Source of the DNA: JBEKTY01 sp049515555
GTDB taxonomy: Bacteria > Planctomycetota > Planctomycetia > Pirellulales > Thermoguttaceae
Direction: 5' to 3'
NCBI GenBank assembly: GCA_049515555.1
Contig: JBEKTY010000034.1
Span: forward strand, 1-52,707
DNA length: 52,707 nt
Under the pieces are notes generated by a model. That model saw only the letters and a program-made list of their open reading frames with translations, ran no database searches and was not told where the DNA came from. Each line of letters opens with the position of its first letter. Position 1 is the stretch's first letter. The translations under genes were made by a program, and so were the position numbers. This document shows positions 42,965 through 52,111 of the stretch, piece after piece.

Positions 42965-43198
42965 TCAGCGTTGCGCTGCCACGTCCTGGGCGTAAGCCTT
43001 CTGAGCGGCCGCTTCCTTGGCCAACTTGAATTCAGCCGACGGCGGGAAGTACTGCACGTCGTCCTGCATATAATAGGGGCTGGGCAGGGTCTGGCCACCA
43101 ACATCCACCTGGCAGCCCACCAGGCCGGGAGTCGCCACCGCGGCCAGTCCGAGCAGTAGCCAAGGCCAGGCATGGCGCCCGTTGTTGGAGCCCTTCAT
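42965..43198 (-). CDS. small lipoprotein, planctomycete type
   Basis: Product of 77 residues. A hydrophobic signal ends in a lipobox LVGC (about residues 25-28), followed by QVDVGGQTLPSPYYMQDDVQ and EFKLAKEAAAQKAYAQD. I associate this start (VGCQVDVGGQTLPSPYYL-like) with a small conserved planctomycete lipoprotein of unknown function. ggagg lies 6-7 nt upstream of the ATG. Transcribed alone. Confidence 0.7.
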   Translation of the reverse strand: MKGSNNGRHAWPWLLLGLAAVATPGLVGCQVDVGGQTLPSPYYMQDDVQYFPPSAEFKLAKEAAAQKAYAQDVAAQR

Positions 43199-43470
43199 GG
43201 GTCACCTCCGTGTGTTCTCTAGTCGTCGCATTTTGCGTATCATGCTACCTTAGCACCGAGTCTCCAGGCGTTATTCTCGATACAATCGGCACCAAGGTTA
43301 TCGTCTGCCAAAGCGGCAAACTTTAACAGTGTTCCAGGATCGGCGACCTGGGACACCGCCAGGAAATGGGGCAAGCTCCGGGGGGTTCGCAGATCCACGA
43401 CCTGGAAACCGGCGGCAAAAGGGAGTAAGATCAAGTGGATATCCCCACGAGCGGACGGCGGAAGGGAGGA

Positions 43471-43537
43471 GTTTTCAGTGTTGAGTTTTCAGTTTTCAGC
43501 ATGAGCGAGAGCACTGAAAACTGAACACTGAACACTT
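43471..43537. repeat. GTTTTCAGTGTTGA array followed by its inverted copy
   Basis: 43471-43499 carries gttttcagt/gttgag units and 43513-43537 the complement, ending about 26 bp before the CHAT gene. The rest of 43199-43470 holds no supported gene. Confidence 0.85.
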
Positions 43538-43562
43538 AGTAAGGCTAAGGGCGGAAGGGGAA

Positions 43563-46500
43563 ATGCTTGTGATATCCCCGGGAGCTGACAGCGCCAAGGG
43601 GCCGCGCCGCTTGGCGGCTGGGGGGTGGCTGCGCCGCTGGGCGCCGTGCTGGCTGGCCGTCCTGAGTGGCCTGTGGGGGCTCGTCGGTTCCGCGGGGCCG
43701 GCCGCCGGGCAGGTCGCCGATCGGGTCGCCCCCAGCGACGCTTACGAGGCTGTTTTCGGCGATTTCTACGACGGCGAGTACAAGCTCGCCTTGGATCGCT
43801 TCCTGGCCACCGGCCGCGGCGCGATTCGTACCTCGCAATCGCGGTGGATCGACTCGATCTGCTATGAGACGATGTGCGGCGAGTGCTACTACCAGATGGG
43901 CCTGAACAGCCAGGCCCTGACGCACTACACCTCGGCCCTGGAGATCTACCTCCTATTTCCCAACTGGCTGGTGCAGGTGAATTTTCCGCCGCAGCTCCGG
44001 GCGGACCCCAGCCTGCGCAAGCCGATCCCCTGGGCTGCGCGGCCGCCGCAGGCGGTGCCGGGCTTCTATCCGCCGCGCATGCCCATCACGCAGGGGCAAG
44101 TGACCATTGGTGGGCTGACCCCAGGGCTGGCCCCGGCCGCGCCGCCCATCATGTACCCCATCAAACCCCAGGAGATCCTGCGCTGCACGGCGTTGGCCAT
44201 CCGGCGGCGGGCGGAGCTGTTGGGGCCGATGGCTAGCCACGACGCCCTGTTCGAGAACCTGATTACCGCCTTGTCGCGGCGGCCGGGGCCGCCCAATCAC
44301 TGGTCCGAGGCCTGGATCAACCTGGAGTTGGGGCTGGCCTTGGCGGCCGGCGGCCGGGAGGGGCAAGCCGTGACGGTGCTCCAGCACGCCACGCTGGCCG
44401 CCGGAGAGTTCCTGCACCCGCTCTCCAGCACCGCGCACCTGGCGATCGGTCGGCTGGCCATGGCCCGCGGCGATTACGTCGCCGCCTTGCAGCATCTCGA
44501 GGAGGCGTCGTATGCGGCGGTTTACTACCCGGACCCGGGCGTGCTGGAAGAAGCCTTTCGCTACGGGGCCCTGACCCATCTGCTGGCGAACCACCAAGGG
44601 ATGTTTCCCCCGCTGACGCCGGCCCTGGCCTGGGCCAAGCTAACGCATCTGCGCCAGCTTTACGTGTCGCTGCTGTTGCAGGCGGCCGAGAACCAGTTGG
44701 TGCTGGGGCAGACGGCGCAGGCGGCCACGCTGCTGGAAGATGCCCGCGGAGCAATCGGCCACCGGCAGATGGCTGGGGGGCGGATCGGCGCCCGGCGGAG
44801 TTTTCTGGCCGCCACGGCGCTGTTCCAGGGCCGGAAGCTGGCCGAAGGCGAAGCGGCCCTCGCGGCCGCCATGAGCTTCATGCGGCAGGGCTCGCTGTGG
44901 ATGTTCCACATTGGGCTGGTCGACAAGTTCTACACCGACGGCGGCAGCGGCGCCTTGGCGGCCCGGACGGCCATCGATCTGTTCCAAACGGTCCTCCGCG
45001 ACCCGCAGCCCGGCGATTGGTCGATCGATCCGCTGGAGGCCTTGGCCGTGCTCAACATTCCACATCCCTTGGTTTACGAGCACTGGTTCGAGGCGACCCT
45101 CGCCCGGCGCGAGCACGAGCTGGCCCTGGAGATCGCCGATCGGGCCCGACGGCACCGCTTCCTGACGACGCTCCCGCTGGGTGGGCGGCTGGAATCGCTG
45201 CGGTGGGTCCTGGAAAGCCCCAAGGAGCGGCTGCCCCGCGAGGCCCTGCTCCAGCGGCAGGATCTGTTGGCCCATTATCCGGCCTGCGAGCAGCTTCGTC
45301 AGGAGGTACTGGACCTTCGTAAGAAGCTGGGCGGGCTGCCCCTGGTGCCCGATAAGCCGGAGACGCTGAAGGAGCAAACGCAGGAGCTTACTCAACTGGC
45401 GACGCTCGGCCGCCAGCAGGAGGTTCTATTGCGGGAGATGGCCGTCCGCCGCGAACCGGCGGCGCTGGCTTTCCCGCCCTTGCGGCCCACCGCCGAGATC
45501 CAGCGATCGCTGCCGAAGGGTCACGCCCTGCTGGTCTTCTTCGCCACCAGCCGGGGCATGCACGCCTTCCTGCTGGACCACGACCGCTACGCCGACTGGG
45601 CGATCAGCCTGGCACAAGTGCCGCTAGGTAAACAGACCGCCGCCTTGCTCCGCGAGATGGGCAACTACCAGCCGAATCACGAGATAACATTGAAGGACCT
45701 GGCCGATCCGAAATGGAAGCAGACGGCCCACGACCTGCTCGACGCCCTGTTGAAAGGCTCGCGGGCCGACTTTGCCACGAAATTCGACGAGTTGATCATC
45801 GTGCCCGACGGACTGCTCTGGTACCTGCCCTTCGAGGCGTTGCAAGTTCAAGCCGACGGGCGGCTGCAGCCCTTGATTTCGCGGTTCCGCATCCGCTATG
45901 CGCCCACGGCGGGGCTGGCCATGGCGCCGGCGGGCTGGGACCGCCGCCAGTGCAACACGGCCGTGGTCCTCGGACACCTGTATCCCCGCCTGGAGGACGA
46001 GGCCGCGCAGGCGACGTTCGCCGAGCTGTCCCGCGCGGTGCCGAGTTGCGTGGTCCTGCGGTCGCCGCTGCCGGCCCCCTCGCCCATTTTTGCCAACCTG
46101 CTGGATCGCCTGGTGGTCCTCGATGATCTGGCCATGGGGGGCGAGGCCGGGCCCTACGGCTGGTCGCCCCTGCCGCTGGATCGCAACAAGGCCGCCGGGG
46201 CGCTGGCCGACTGGCTGTCGCTCCCCTGGGGCGGACCGCAGGAGATCGTGCTGCCCGGCTTCCACACCGCGGCCGAAGACGCGCTGAAGAAGGTGGGCCG
46301 CGCCGCGCCCGGCAACGAGATATTCCTCAGCGTCTGCGGCCTGATGGCCAGCGGCGTCCGCACGATCCTGCTTAGCCGCTGGCGGAGCGGGGGCCAGAGC
46401 AGTCTGGACCTGGTGCGTGAATTCACCCAGGAGCTGCCGCACTCGACGCCGGCCGACTGCTGGCAGCGGGCGGTCCTGGTCGTAGCCGGCTCCCGCTTGA

Positions 46501-46637
46501 GCCTCGATGCGGAACCGCGCGTCAAGCGCGCCGACGCCGACGAGCCGCCCCGCGCCAGCCACCCGTTTTTCTGGGCCGGCTACCTGCTGGTCGATTGTGG
46601 CAACCCCGCGCCGGGAGCGCCGGCGGGAAAGCCCTAG
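43563..46637 (+). CDS. large exported TPR/CHAT-domain protein (CHAT domain degenerate)
   Basis: Product of 1024 residues. A basic N-terminus and signal-like helix (WAPCWLAVLSGLWGLVGSAG) are followed by helical TPR-like repeats over about 55-500. A C-terminal CHAT fold is recognised by DELIIVPDGLLWYLPFEALQ (about 741-760) and FLSVCGLMASGVRTILLSRWRSGG (about 920-943). Active CHAT proteases use a His/Cys pair. The usual HxxxHG-type strand is replaced by LVVLDDLAMGG, and only the Cys of FLSVCG may remain, so protease activity is doubtful. A TPR protein gene follows on the same strand, suggesting a two-gene unit. Function unknown; surface or periplasmic scaffold is possible. Confidence 0.75.
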   Translation: MLVISPGADSAKGPRRLAAGGWLRRWAPCWLAVLSGLWGLVGSAGPAAGQVADRVAPSDAYEAVFGDFYDGEYKLALDRFLATGRGAIRTSQSRWIDSICYETMCGECYYQMGLNSQALTHYTSALEIYLLFPNWLVQVNFPPQLRADPSLRKPIPWAARPPQAVPGFYPPRMPITQGQVTIGGLTPGLAPAAPPIMYPIKPQEILRCTALAIRRRAELLGPMASHDALFENLITALSRRPGPPNHWSEAWINLELGLALAAGGREGQAVTVLQHATLAAGEFLHPLSSTAHLAIGRLAMARGDYVAALQHLEEASYAAVYYPDPGVLEEAFRYGALTHLLANHQGMFPPLTPALAWAKLTHLRQLYVSLLLQAAENQLVLGQTAQAATLLEDARGAIGHRQMAGGRIGARRSFLAATALFQGRKLAEGEAALAAAMSFMRQGSLWMFHIGLVDKFYTDGGSGALAARTAIDLFQTVLRDPQPGDWSIDPLEALAVLNIPHPLVYEHWFEATLARREHELALEIADRARRHRFLTTLPLGGRLESLRWVLESPKERLPREALLQRQDLLAHYPACEQLRQEVLDLRKKLGGLPLVPDKPETLKEQTQELTQLATLGRQQEVLLREMAVRREPAALAFPPLRPTAEIQRSLPKGHALLVFFATSRGMHAFLLDHDRYADWAISLAQVPLGKQTAALLREMGNYQPNHEITLKDLADPKWKQTAHDLLDALLKGSRADFATKFDELIIVPDGLLWYLPFEALQVQADGRLQPLISRFRIRYAPTAGLAMAPAGWDRRQCNTAVVLGHLYPRLEDEAAQATFAELSRAVPSCVVLRSPLPAPSPIFANLLDRLVVLDDLAMGGEAGPYGWSPLPLDRNKAAGALADWLSLPWGGPQEIVLPGFHTAAEDALKKVGRAAPGNEIFLSVCGLMASGVRTILLSRWRSGGQSSLDLVREFTQELPHSTPADCWQRAVLVVAGSRLSLDAEPRVKRADADEPPRASHPFFWAGYLLVDCGNPAPGAPAGKP

Positions 46638-46684
46638 ACAAGTAACCGGAGTTTGTAAACTTGGGATGAACAACGCACAAACTG

Positions 46685-46805
46685 TCCCCTCTCCCTCCGG
46701 GAGAGGGCCAAAGTGAGGGGAAGTGCGCGTTGCTCATCAAGACCCGAGGGGTATGATCCTCACCTAACTTCCCTCACCCTAACCCTCTCCCGGAGGGAGA
46801 GGGGA
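46685..46805. repeat. inverted repeat between the CHAT and TPR genes
   Basis: Arms 46685-46721 and 46770-46805 belong to the same family as 24395-24508 (core ctctccctccgggagaggg). It fills most of the 201-bp gap between two co-directional genes. Confidence 0.85.
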
Positions 46806-46838
46806 CCATCGAACAAGTAACCGCGGAGTTGCGCTAAC

Positions 46839-48515
46839 ATGACTCGCTTCGTTCCTCTCGTTTGCCTGGTAATGCTCGCCGTCTTGGCCCTGGTCGCCCC
46901 GCCGGCATGGGCCGAAGACGCAGGGCAGGCGGATCTCGACAAGGCTACCCAGTTGAAGCTCACCGCCACCACGGTCACCGACCTGACCGACGTCATTCAA
47001 CTTTGCCAACGGGCGATGAAGAAGGGCCTCGACCAGAACAACGCCACGTTCGCCAAGAACCTGCTGGCCTCGACGCTCGTGCAGCGCGGACAGAGCTATG
47101 CCAGCAAGACCTTCCGCAGCCTGCTGCTGGAAGGCAACTGGCAGCGCGACCGCAAGGACGCCCTGGCCGACCTGGAGCGGGGGATCGGGCTGAATCCGCA
47201 GCAGCCGCTGGCCCTGACCCTGATTGCCCGGCTGCAACTCTTGCCCGAGGGCGATGCGCAGCGCGCCCACCAGGCCCTCGACCAGGCCATCGCACTCGGC
47301 GAGGACGACCCGCCGCTGCGGGCCGAAGCCTTGGTGTTGCGGGCCAACACGCGCAGCGATCCCCGCCAGCGGCTGGCCGACCTGGACCAGGCGGTGCGCT
47401 TGGTTCCCGGCGACGCGGCCGTGCTGCGGGCCCGCGCCGCTACCCGCGCCGACCTCGAGCAACATGACGCCGCCCTAGAGGACCTCGACAAGGCCATCAA
47501 GCTCGAGCCGAAGCAAGTCCTGGCCTACCAGCTCAAGGCCCTCGTGCTCGTCAAGCAGAAGAAACTGGCCGAGGCCGTGGCGGTCCTCGAGAAGGCCCGC
47601 GGCATCGCGCCCCGCAACATCGACCTGTCGATCACCGAGGCCCAGATCTACCTCCGGCAATCGAACTTCAAGGCCGCCCTGGAGGAGATGAACCGGGCAG
47701 TGCTCCTCGATGCGAACAATTTGAACCTGCTCCTGCTGCGGTCCGCCGTGTATCAGCAGAGCGGCGAGAAGACCAAGGCCCTGGCCGACATCGACCGGGT
47801 GCTGGCCCTCAAGCCGCGCATACCCGGCGTCATGCGCGACCGGGCCCTGCTCTTGGCCGACCTGGGCAAGCTCGACGAGGCCCTCGCCCAGCTCCAGCAG
47901 CTCCGCGCCGCCAATCCCAAGGACACCCTGGCCCTGCTCCAGTTGGGAATGCTGCACACCAGTGCCAAGCACTATGACCGGGCGGTGGAGGCCTTCTCGA
48001 CGGTCATCGCCGAGCATCCCGACGAATGGATGGCCTACCGCGGCCGGGCCGACGCGCAACTCAACCTGGGCAACCGCGCGGGGGCCGTCGCCGATTATGA
48101 GCAAGGACTCAAGCTGCGACCCGCAGACCCCGGCCTCCTGAACAACCTCGCCTGGGTGCTGGCCACCGCGCCGGAGGACAAGCTCCGCGACGGCCAGCGG
48201 GCCCTGCGGTTGGCCCTGGAGGCCTGTAAACTGAGCGACTACAAAGAGGATTACATTCTTAGCACGCTCGCCGCCGCCTACGCCGAGATCGGCGATTTTG
48301 AAAACGCGCGGAAGTGGTCGGCCAAGTCCGTCGAGCTCGGCAGCAAGGAACACCTCGCCGAGCTGAAGAAGGAAGTCGACAGCTACCAGGCCCGCAAACC
48401 CTGGCGTGAGGCCCTGTCGGCCCCCGCCGACAAGAAGAAAGAGGGCCCGGCCAAGGATACCAGCCCGCCCGAAGACAAGCCGGAGCCGCCGCGGAAGTCA
48501 GGAGTTAGGAGTTAG
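46839..48515 (+). CDS. secreted TPR-repeat protein
   Basis: Product of 558 residues with signal peptide MTRFVPLVCLVMLAVLALVAPPAWA. About nine to ten tetratricopeptide repeats span residues 90-480; good examples are AALEDLDKAIKLEPKQ, KALADIDRVLALKPRIP and GAVADYEQGLKLRPADPGLL. The C-terminal tail is Lys/Pro-rich and disordered. The last residues (SGVRS) are encoded by the beginning of a repeat array, which also supplies the stop. Probably a periplasmic scaffold. Partner suggested by context: the CHAT-fold protein upstream. Confidence 0.85.
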   Translation: MTRFVPLVCLVMLAVLALVAPPAWAEDAGQADLDKATQLKLTATTVTDLTDVIQLCQRAMKKGLDQNNATFAKNLLASTLVQRGQSYASKTFRSLLLEGNWQRDRKDALADLERGIGLNPQQPLALTLIARLQLLPEGDAQRAHQALDQAIALGEDDPPLRAEALVLRANTRSDPRQRLADLDQAVRLVPGDAAVLRARAATRADLEQHDAALEDLDKAIKLEPKQVLAYQLKALVLVKQKKLAEAVAVLEKARGIAPRNIDLSITEAQIYLRQSNFKAALEEMNRAVLLDANNLNLLLLRSAVYQQSGEKTKALADIDRVLALKPRIPGVMRDRALLLADLGKLDEALAQLQQLRAANPKDTLALLQLGMLHTSAKHYDRAVEAFSTVIAEHPDEWMAYRGRADAQLNLGNRAGAVADYEQGLKLRPADPGLLNNLAWVLATAPEDKLRDGQRALRLALEACKLSDYKEDYILSTLAAAYAEIGDFENARKWSAKSVELGSKEHLAELKKEVDSYQARKPWREALSAPADKKKEGPAKDTSPPEDKPEPPRKSGVRS

Positions 48516-48640
48516 AAGCCAGAAGTTAGAAGTTAGGAGGAGACGGCTGGAAGTCGGCCGGTCGGTTCGGGAGCTGATTGTCGGGCAGGGGCTCCCGGCG
48601 TTCGTGCCCGCCATTCTAACTCCTAACTTCTAACTCCTAA
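48498..48640. repeat. GGAGTTAGAA array followed by its inverted copy
   Basis: 48498-48540 has ggagttag/aagttag units and overlaps the stop codon of the TPR gene. 48614-48640 carries the complement (ctaactcctaacttc). It fills the gap before the YchF-like gene. Confidence 0.85.
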
Positions 48641-48661
48641 ATGCTGAGGAGTGAATCATCC

Positions 48662-49696
48662 ATGAAGATCGGGCTGGTGGGATATCAAGGATCGGGCAAG
48701 AGCACGCTGTTCGCCTGGCTGACGGGCGTGAAGCCCGATCCGGCCCTGGTCCACTCCGGCCAAAGCGCCATGGCCCCCGTTGCCGAGCCGCGGGTCGATG
48801 GGCTGGTGAACATCTATCATCCCAAGAAGATCACCCTGGCCGCGCTGGAGCTGGTCGACACGCCCGGACTAAGCCGCACGCACGAGGGCAGCGCCGCCCG
48901 ACTGGCCCTCATTCGCGAGGCCGGCTGCCTGGTCTTCGTCGTGGCCGCCTTCGACCGGGCCGATCCCCTGGCCGACCTCCGCTCCTTCGACGAAGACCTG
49001 ATCCTGGCCGACATGGAGATCGTCGCCGGACGCATCAAACGCGTCGAGGAGTCGCTCCGCAAGCCCATCCCCAGGCTGGAGCACGAGGCCCTGGCCCACG
49101 AGCTCGAAACGCTGAAAACCGTGCTGGCCGGCCTGGAACAGGGCCAGCCGGTGCAAACCGCCGACATGACCGACGAGCAGCTCAAGGTGACCCGCGCCTT
49201 CCGCCTGTTCGGCGAGAAGCCCCGCGTGGTGATCTTCAACACGGCCGACGACGAGTCGGCCCCCGAGCGTTTCACCGCCTTGGGCACGCCCCAGACGCCG
49301 GTGCTGGCCGTGCCGGCCGGACTGGAGCTCGAGCTCACGAAGATGAGTCCCGAGGATCGGGCCGAGTTCCGGCGCGAGCTGGGCGTGGGCGGCGCCGACC
49401 GCGACGCCATCCTCCGCCTGCTGCTGACGGCCTCGGGCCAGCGACTGTTCCTCACCGCCGGCGACAAGGAGGTCCGCACCTGGCTCTTGCAGCAGGGGGG
49501 AACCGCGCTGGAGGCCGCCGCCAGCATCCACTCCGACCTGGCCCGCGGCTTCATCCGCGCCGAAGTCTTCGACTATCGCGACCTCATGCGGCTGGGCAGC
49601 GAACGCGAGCTGAAGGCCCACCACCTCATCCGCCAGGAGCCCAAGGACTACGTCATCCAGGATGACGACGTGCTGTTTATCCGCTTCAGCGTGTAG
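48662..49696 (+). CDS. ychF: YchF/Obg-like ATPase or GTPase
   Basis: Product of 344 residues starting MKIGLVGYQGSGKSTLF (P-loop GYQGSGKS at 7-14). Switch II is LELVDTPGLSRTHEG. The base-recognition site is FNTADDE (N-x-x-E/D type) rather than NKxD, as in the YchF branch, which prefers ATP. The C-terminal TGS-like domain covers about 275-344 (ARGFIRAEVFDYRDL, KDYVIQDDDVLFIRF). YchF binds ribosomes or translation-related partners. Typical YchF is about 363 residues; sequence around switch I is shorter here. The in-frame ATG at 48641 is too close to the repeat array, so I use 48662 (gaggag 10 nt upstream). Confidence 0.85.
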   Translation: MKIGLVGYQGSGKSTLFAWLTGVKPDPALVHSGQSAMAPVAEPRVDGLVNIYHPKKITLAALELVDTPGLSRTHEGSAARLALIREAGCLVFVVAAFDRADPLADLRSFDEDLILADMEIVAGRIKRVEESLRKPIPRLEHEALAHELETLKTVLAGLEQGQPVQTADMTDEQLKVTRAFRLFGEKPRVVIFNTADDESAPERFTALGTPQTPVLAVPAGLELELTKMSPEDRAEFRRELGVGGADRDAILRLLLTASGQRLFLTAGDKEVRTWLLQQGGTALEAAASIHSDLARGFIRAEVFDYRDLMRLGSERELKAHHLIRQEPKDYVIQDDDVLFIRFSV

Positions 49697-49809
49697 TTGT
49701 TCAAAAGGTCCAATAAGGGACCACACCAGTTGCCGTGCCCCAGCTTGCCAGTGCTACGTGCGTTCCCGTCTCGACTCGACCGGCCTTCCTGCAGAGGGGG
49801 TGAGCCATT

Positions 49810-50472
49810 GTGGCCGTGAAACGCAGAAAACTGACGATTGAAAGATTGCAGGCGGAAGCTCTGACATTCTCAACGATTGAATCCACGCACGCGGAACCAT
49901 TGCTCTTCGGCGTGACCGACGGAAAAGCCGTTGGCACTTACCTGGAACACAAGTTCCTGGATTACCTGCGAGTGAAATACACTTTTGGTGCGGGCAGCTC
50001 CGCGAAGGGAATTGACATTCCCGACCTGGACGTGGATTTGAAGGTCACGAGCATCAAGCAGCCGCAGTCGTCATGTCCATACAAATCGGCACGGCAGAAG
50101 ATATTCGGCCTGGGCTACAACCTCCTCGTGTTCGTCTACGAGAAAACCGACGACGCGGCGACGAAAACCGCCAGGCTCAATATCCAGCATACCATATTCG
50201 TGAATAAACGCTGCACCGCGGATTTTCAGATGACGACCGGGCTCCGCAGCATAATCGAGAATCACGGAAACGAAGATGATCTTGTGGCCTTCATGCAAGA
50301 TCGGGCGCTTCCAGTCGATGAAATAGAGGCACGGGCGATTGCACAACAGGTCTTGAAAACCCCACCACAGGTCGGGTATCTGACAATCTCAAACGCCTTA
50401 CAGTGGCGGCTCCAATATGGGCGGGTCATTGAACAAGCGGGAGCAATTGACGGGATCGTCCGCGTTCGGTAG
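49810..50472 (+). CDS. putative type II restriction endonuclease (PD-(D/E)XK)
   Basis: Product of 220 residues from a GTG (gggggtgag upstream). The segment AKGIDIPDLDVDLKVTSI has the spacing of a PD-(D/E)XK nuclease core (Asp in IDIPD, then D-L-K). It is followed by RQKIFGLGYNLLVFVYEK, a typical core strand. The assignment is mainly from context: an adenine methyltransferase starts 7 bp downstream. Codon use is visibly more AT-rich than in the rest of the window, a sign of transfer. Recognition site unknown. Confidence 0.7.
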   Translation: MAVKRRKLTIERLQAEALTFSTIESTHAEPLLFGVTDGKAVGTYLEHKFLDYLRVKYTFGAGSSAKGIDIPDLDVDLKVTSIKQPQSSCPYKSARQKIFGLGYNLLVFVYEKTDDAATKTARLNIQHTIFVNKRCTADFQMTTGLRSIIENHGNEDDLVAFMQDRALPVDEIEARAIAQQVLKTPPQVGYLTISNALQWRLQYGRVIEQAGAIDGIVRVR

Positions 50473-50479
50473 ATGAGGC

Positions 50480-52006
50480 ATGACAAGCACCAAACGGGAA
50501 ACCGCCGAGTTCGGTGATTTTCAGACGCCAGCGGCACTGGCCGCAAAGGTGTGTGGCGTGGTGGCTCGTCGCAAGGAGCGATTCTCGTCCATCGTAGAGC
50601 CGACCTGCGGAAAGGGCGGCTTTCTGGTCGCCGCCCTCAGCACCTTTTCCAGTGCAACCGACGCTCTAGGCTTAGAGATCAATGACGGGTATGTGGCCGA
50701 GGCGAAGCAGGCCGTCAAACGGTGTCATTACGGCGTAACGGCAAGGATAATCGCAGCCGACTTCTTTAAGACCGACTGGGCTGGTCTGATCGCACCAATG
50801 CCGGAGCCATTGCTGGTAATTGGTAATCTCCCTTGGGTAACCAACGCGCAGTTGGGGCTGCTCGGAAGCGCGAACCTGCCGGAGAAGTCGAACTTTCAAG
50901 GACACGCCGGCTTCGACGCCATCACGGGCAAGAGCAACTTCTGCATTTCAGAATGGATGCTCATTAAGCTCATCGAGGCGCTCGATGGCCGCCATGCCAC
51001 CCTAGCGATGCTCTGTAAGACGGCCGTTGCACGCAAAGTCTTGTTCCACGCATGGAAGAACGGTACGAGGTTGCGAAAAGCGGAACTTCGTGCAATTGAT
51101 GCAATGGCCTTCTTCGGCGCTTCTGTTGATGCGTGCCTGCTAGTTTGTGAGCTATCGGCCTTGGCACATACCAATGAGTGCCGTGTCTATAGCGACATGG
51201 ATAAGGCCAAGCCAGTTGGCGTGTTCGGGTATCGTGACGGCCGCCTCGTATCGGACGTGACGGCGTATGCACGTTGGGGGCATCTCAGGGGTCAGAGCCC
51301 GCTGCGTTGGCGATCCGGCGTAAAGCACGATTGCAGCAAGGTAATGGAGTTGTGGAAAGAGGGGGACGCGTTTCGCAATGGATTAGATGAAGTCGTTTCA
51401 CTGGAAAGCACCTTCCTCTATCCGATGCTAAAGAGTTCGCAATTAGCCAACGGCGCGACGGAGGCCCCGCGCCGATGGATGATCGTAACACAGAAAAGCA
51501 TCGGCGAGGGTACGGCGGCAATTGCGGAGCGTGCGCCGAAGACGTGGCGATACCTGCTCAGCCACGCCGATAAGCTGGATGCCCGGTCGAGTTCAATTTA
51601 CCGCAGCCGTCCTCGTTTTTCGATTTTCGGTGTCGGTGATTATTCTTTCGCACCCTGGAAGGTTGCTATATCGGGGTTCTATAAGCGGCTGGGCTTTGCC
51701 AAGCTCGGGCAGTTTCGCGGCAAGCCGATCATGCTTGACGATACTTCAAATTTTCTCCCCTGCCGTTGCGAGGAGGAGGCTGATTACCTTTGCTCCCTAT
51801 TGAACTCAGACGTGGCGAGAGAGTTTCTGTCCGCGTTGGTTTTCTGGGATGCCAAGCGGCCTATTACAGTTGCCATCCTGAGCGAACTCAATTTGGCAGC
51901 CTTGGCGGGCGAACTGGGATCATACGAAACGATGGCGGCGCTCTATCCGCCTGGTTTGGATCCAGTGACCAAAACGACCGTGAAGCAACGAGCGTTGTTC
52001 AGGTGA
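50480..52006 (+). CDS. N6-adenine DNA methyltransferase of a type II system
   Basis: Product of 508 residues. The N-terminus FGDFQTPAALAAKV is the QTP motif of this methyltransferase group. Motif I (SAM binding) is VEPTCGKGGFLVAAL. The catalytic motif IV reads GNLPWVTNAQLG; NLPW in place of NPPY/NPPW is unusual but keeps Asn and Trp. A target-recognition region fills about 270-450. It directly follows the nuclease gene and shares its lower GC. It protects host DNA at the nuclease's site. Confidence 0.85.
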   Translation: MTSTKRETAEFGDFQTPAALAAKVCGVVARRKERFSSIVEPTCGKGGFLVAALSTFSSATDALGLEINDGYVAEAKQAVKRCHYGVTARIIAADFFKTDWAGLIAPMPEPLLVIGNLPWVTNAQLGLLGSANLPEKSNFQGHAGFDAITGKSNFCISEWMLIKLIEALDGRHATLAMLCKTAVARKVLFHAWKNGTRLRKAELRAIDAMAFFGASVDACLLVCELSALAHTNECRVYSDMDKAKPVGVFGYRDGRLVSDVTAYARWGHLRGQSPLRWRSGVKHDCSKVMELWKEGDAFRNGLDEVVSLESTFLYPMLKSSQLANGATEAPRRWMIVTQKSIGEGTAAIAERAPKTWRYLLSHADKLDARSSSIYRSRPRFSIFGVGDYSFAPWKVAISGFYKRLGFAKLGQFRGKPIMLDDTSNFLPCRCEEEADYLCSLLNSDVAREFLSALVFWDAKRPITVAILSELNLAALAGELGSYETMAALYPPGLDPVTKTTVKQRALFR

Positions 52007-52062
52007 CATTGGCCTCGCCGTTTCGACCCTCCTCGCACAGGACGGGCACGCATAGATTCCGC

Positions 52063-52091
52063 TTGACCTATTATAGCTTATAGGCTATCAT
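52063..52091 (+). promoter_or_regulatory. promoter of the XRE gene with overlapping palindrome
   Basis: ttgacc (52063-52068) and tatcat (52086-52091) are separated by exactly 17 bp. An inverted repeat, atagc-ttatag-gctat (52073-52088), sits in the spacer and touches the -10 box, placed to act as an operator for the XRE protein. The predicted transcript start would lie only about 10-15 nt before the ATG, and no ribosome binding site is seen. Confidence 0.55.
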
Positions 52092-52111
52092 TCCAGCACA
52101 AGCACAATAAT

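Noticed and set aside
43240..43434. Minus-strand 64-codon frame
   Set aside because: No ribosome binding site, no signal or domain, and unremarkable composition.
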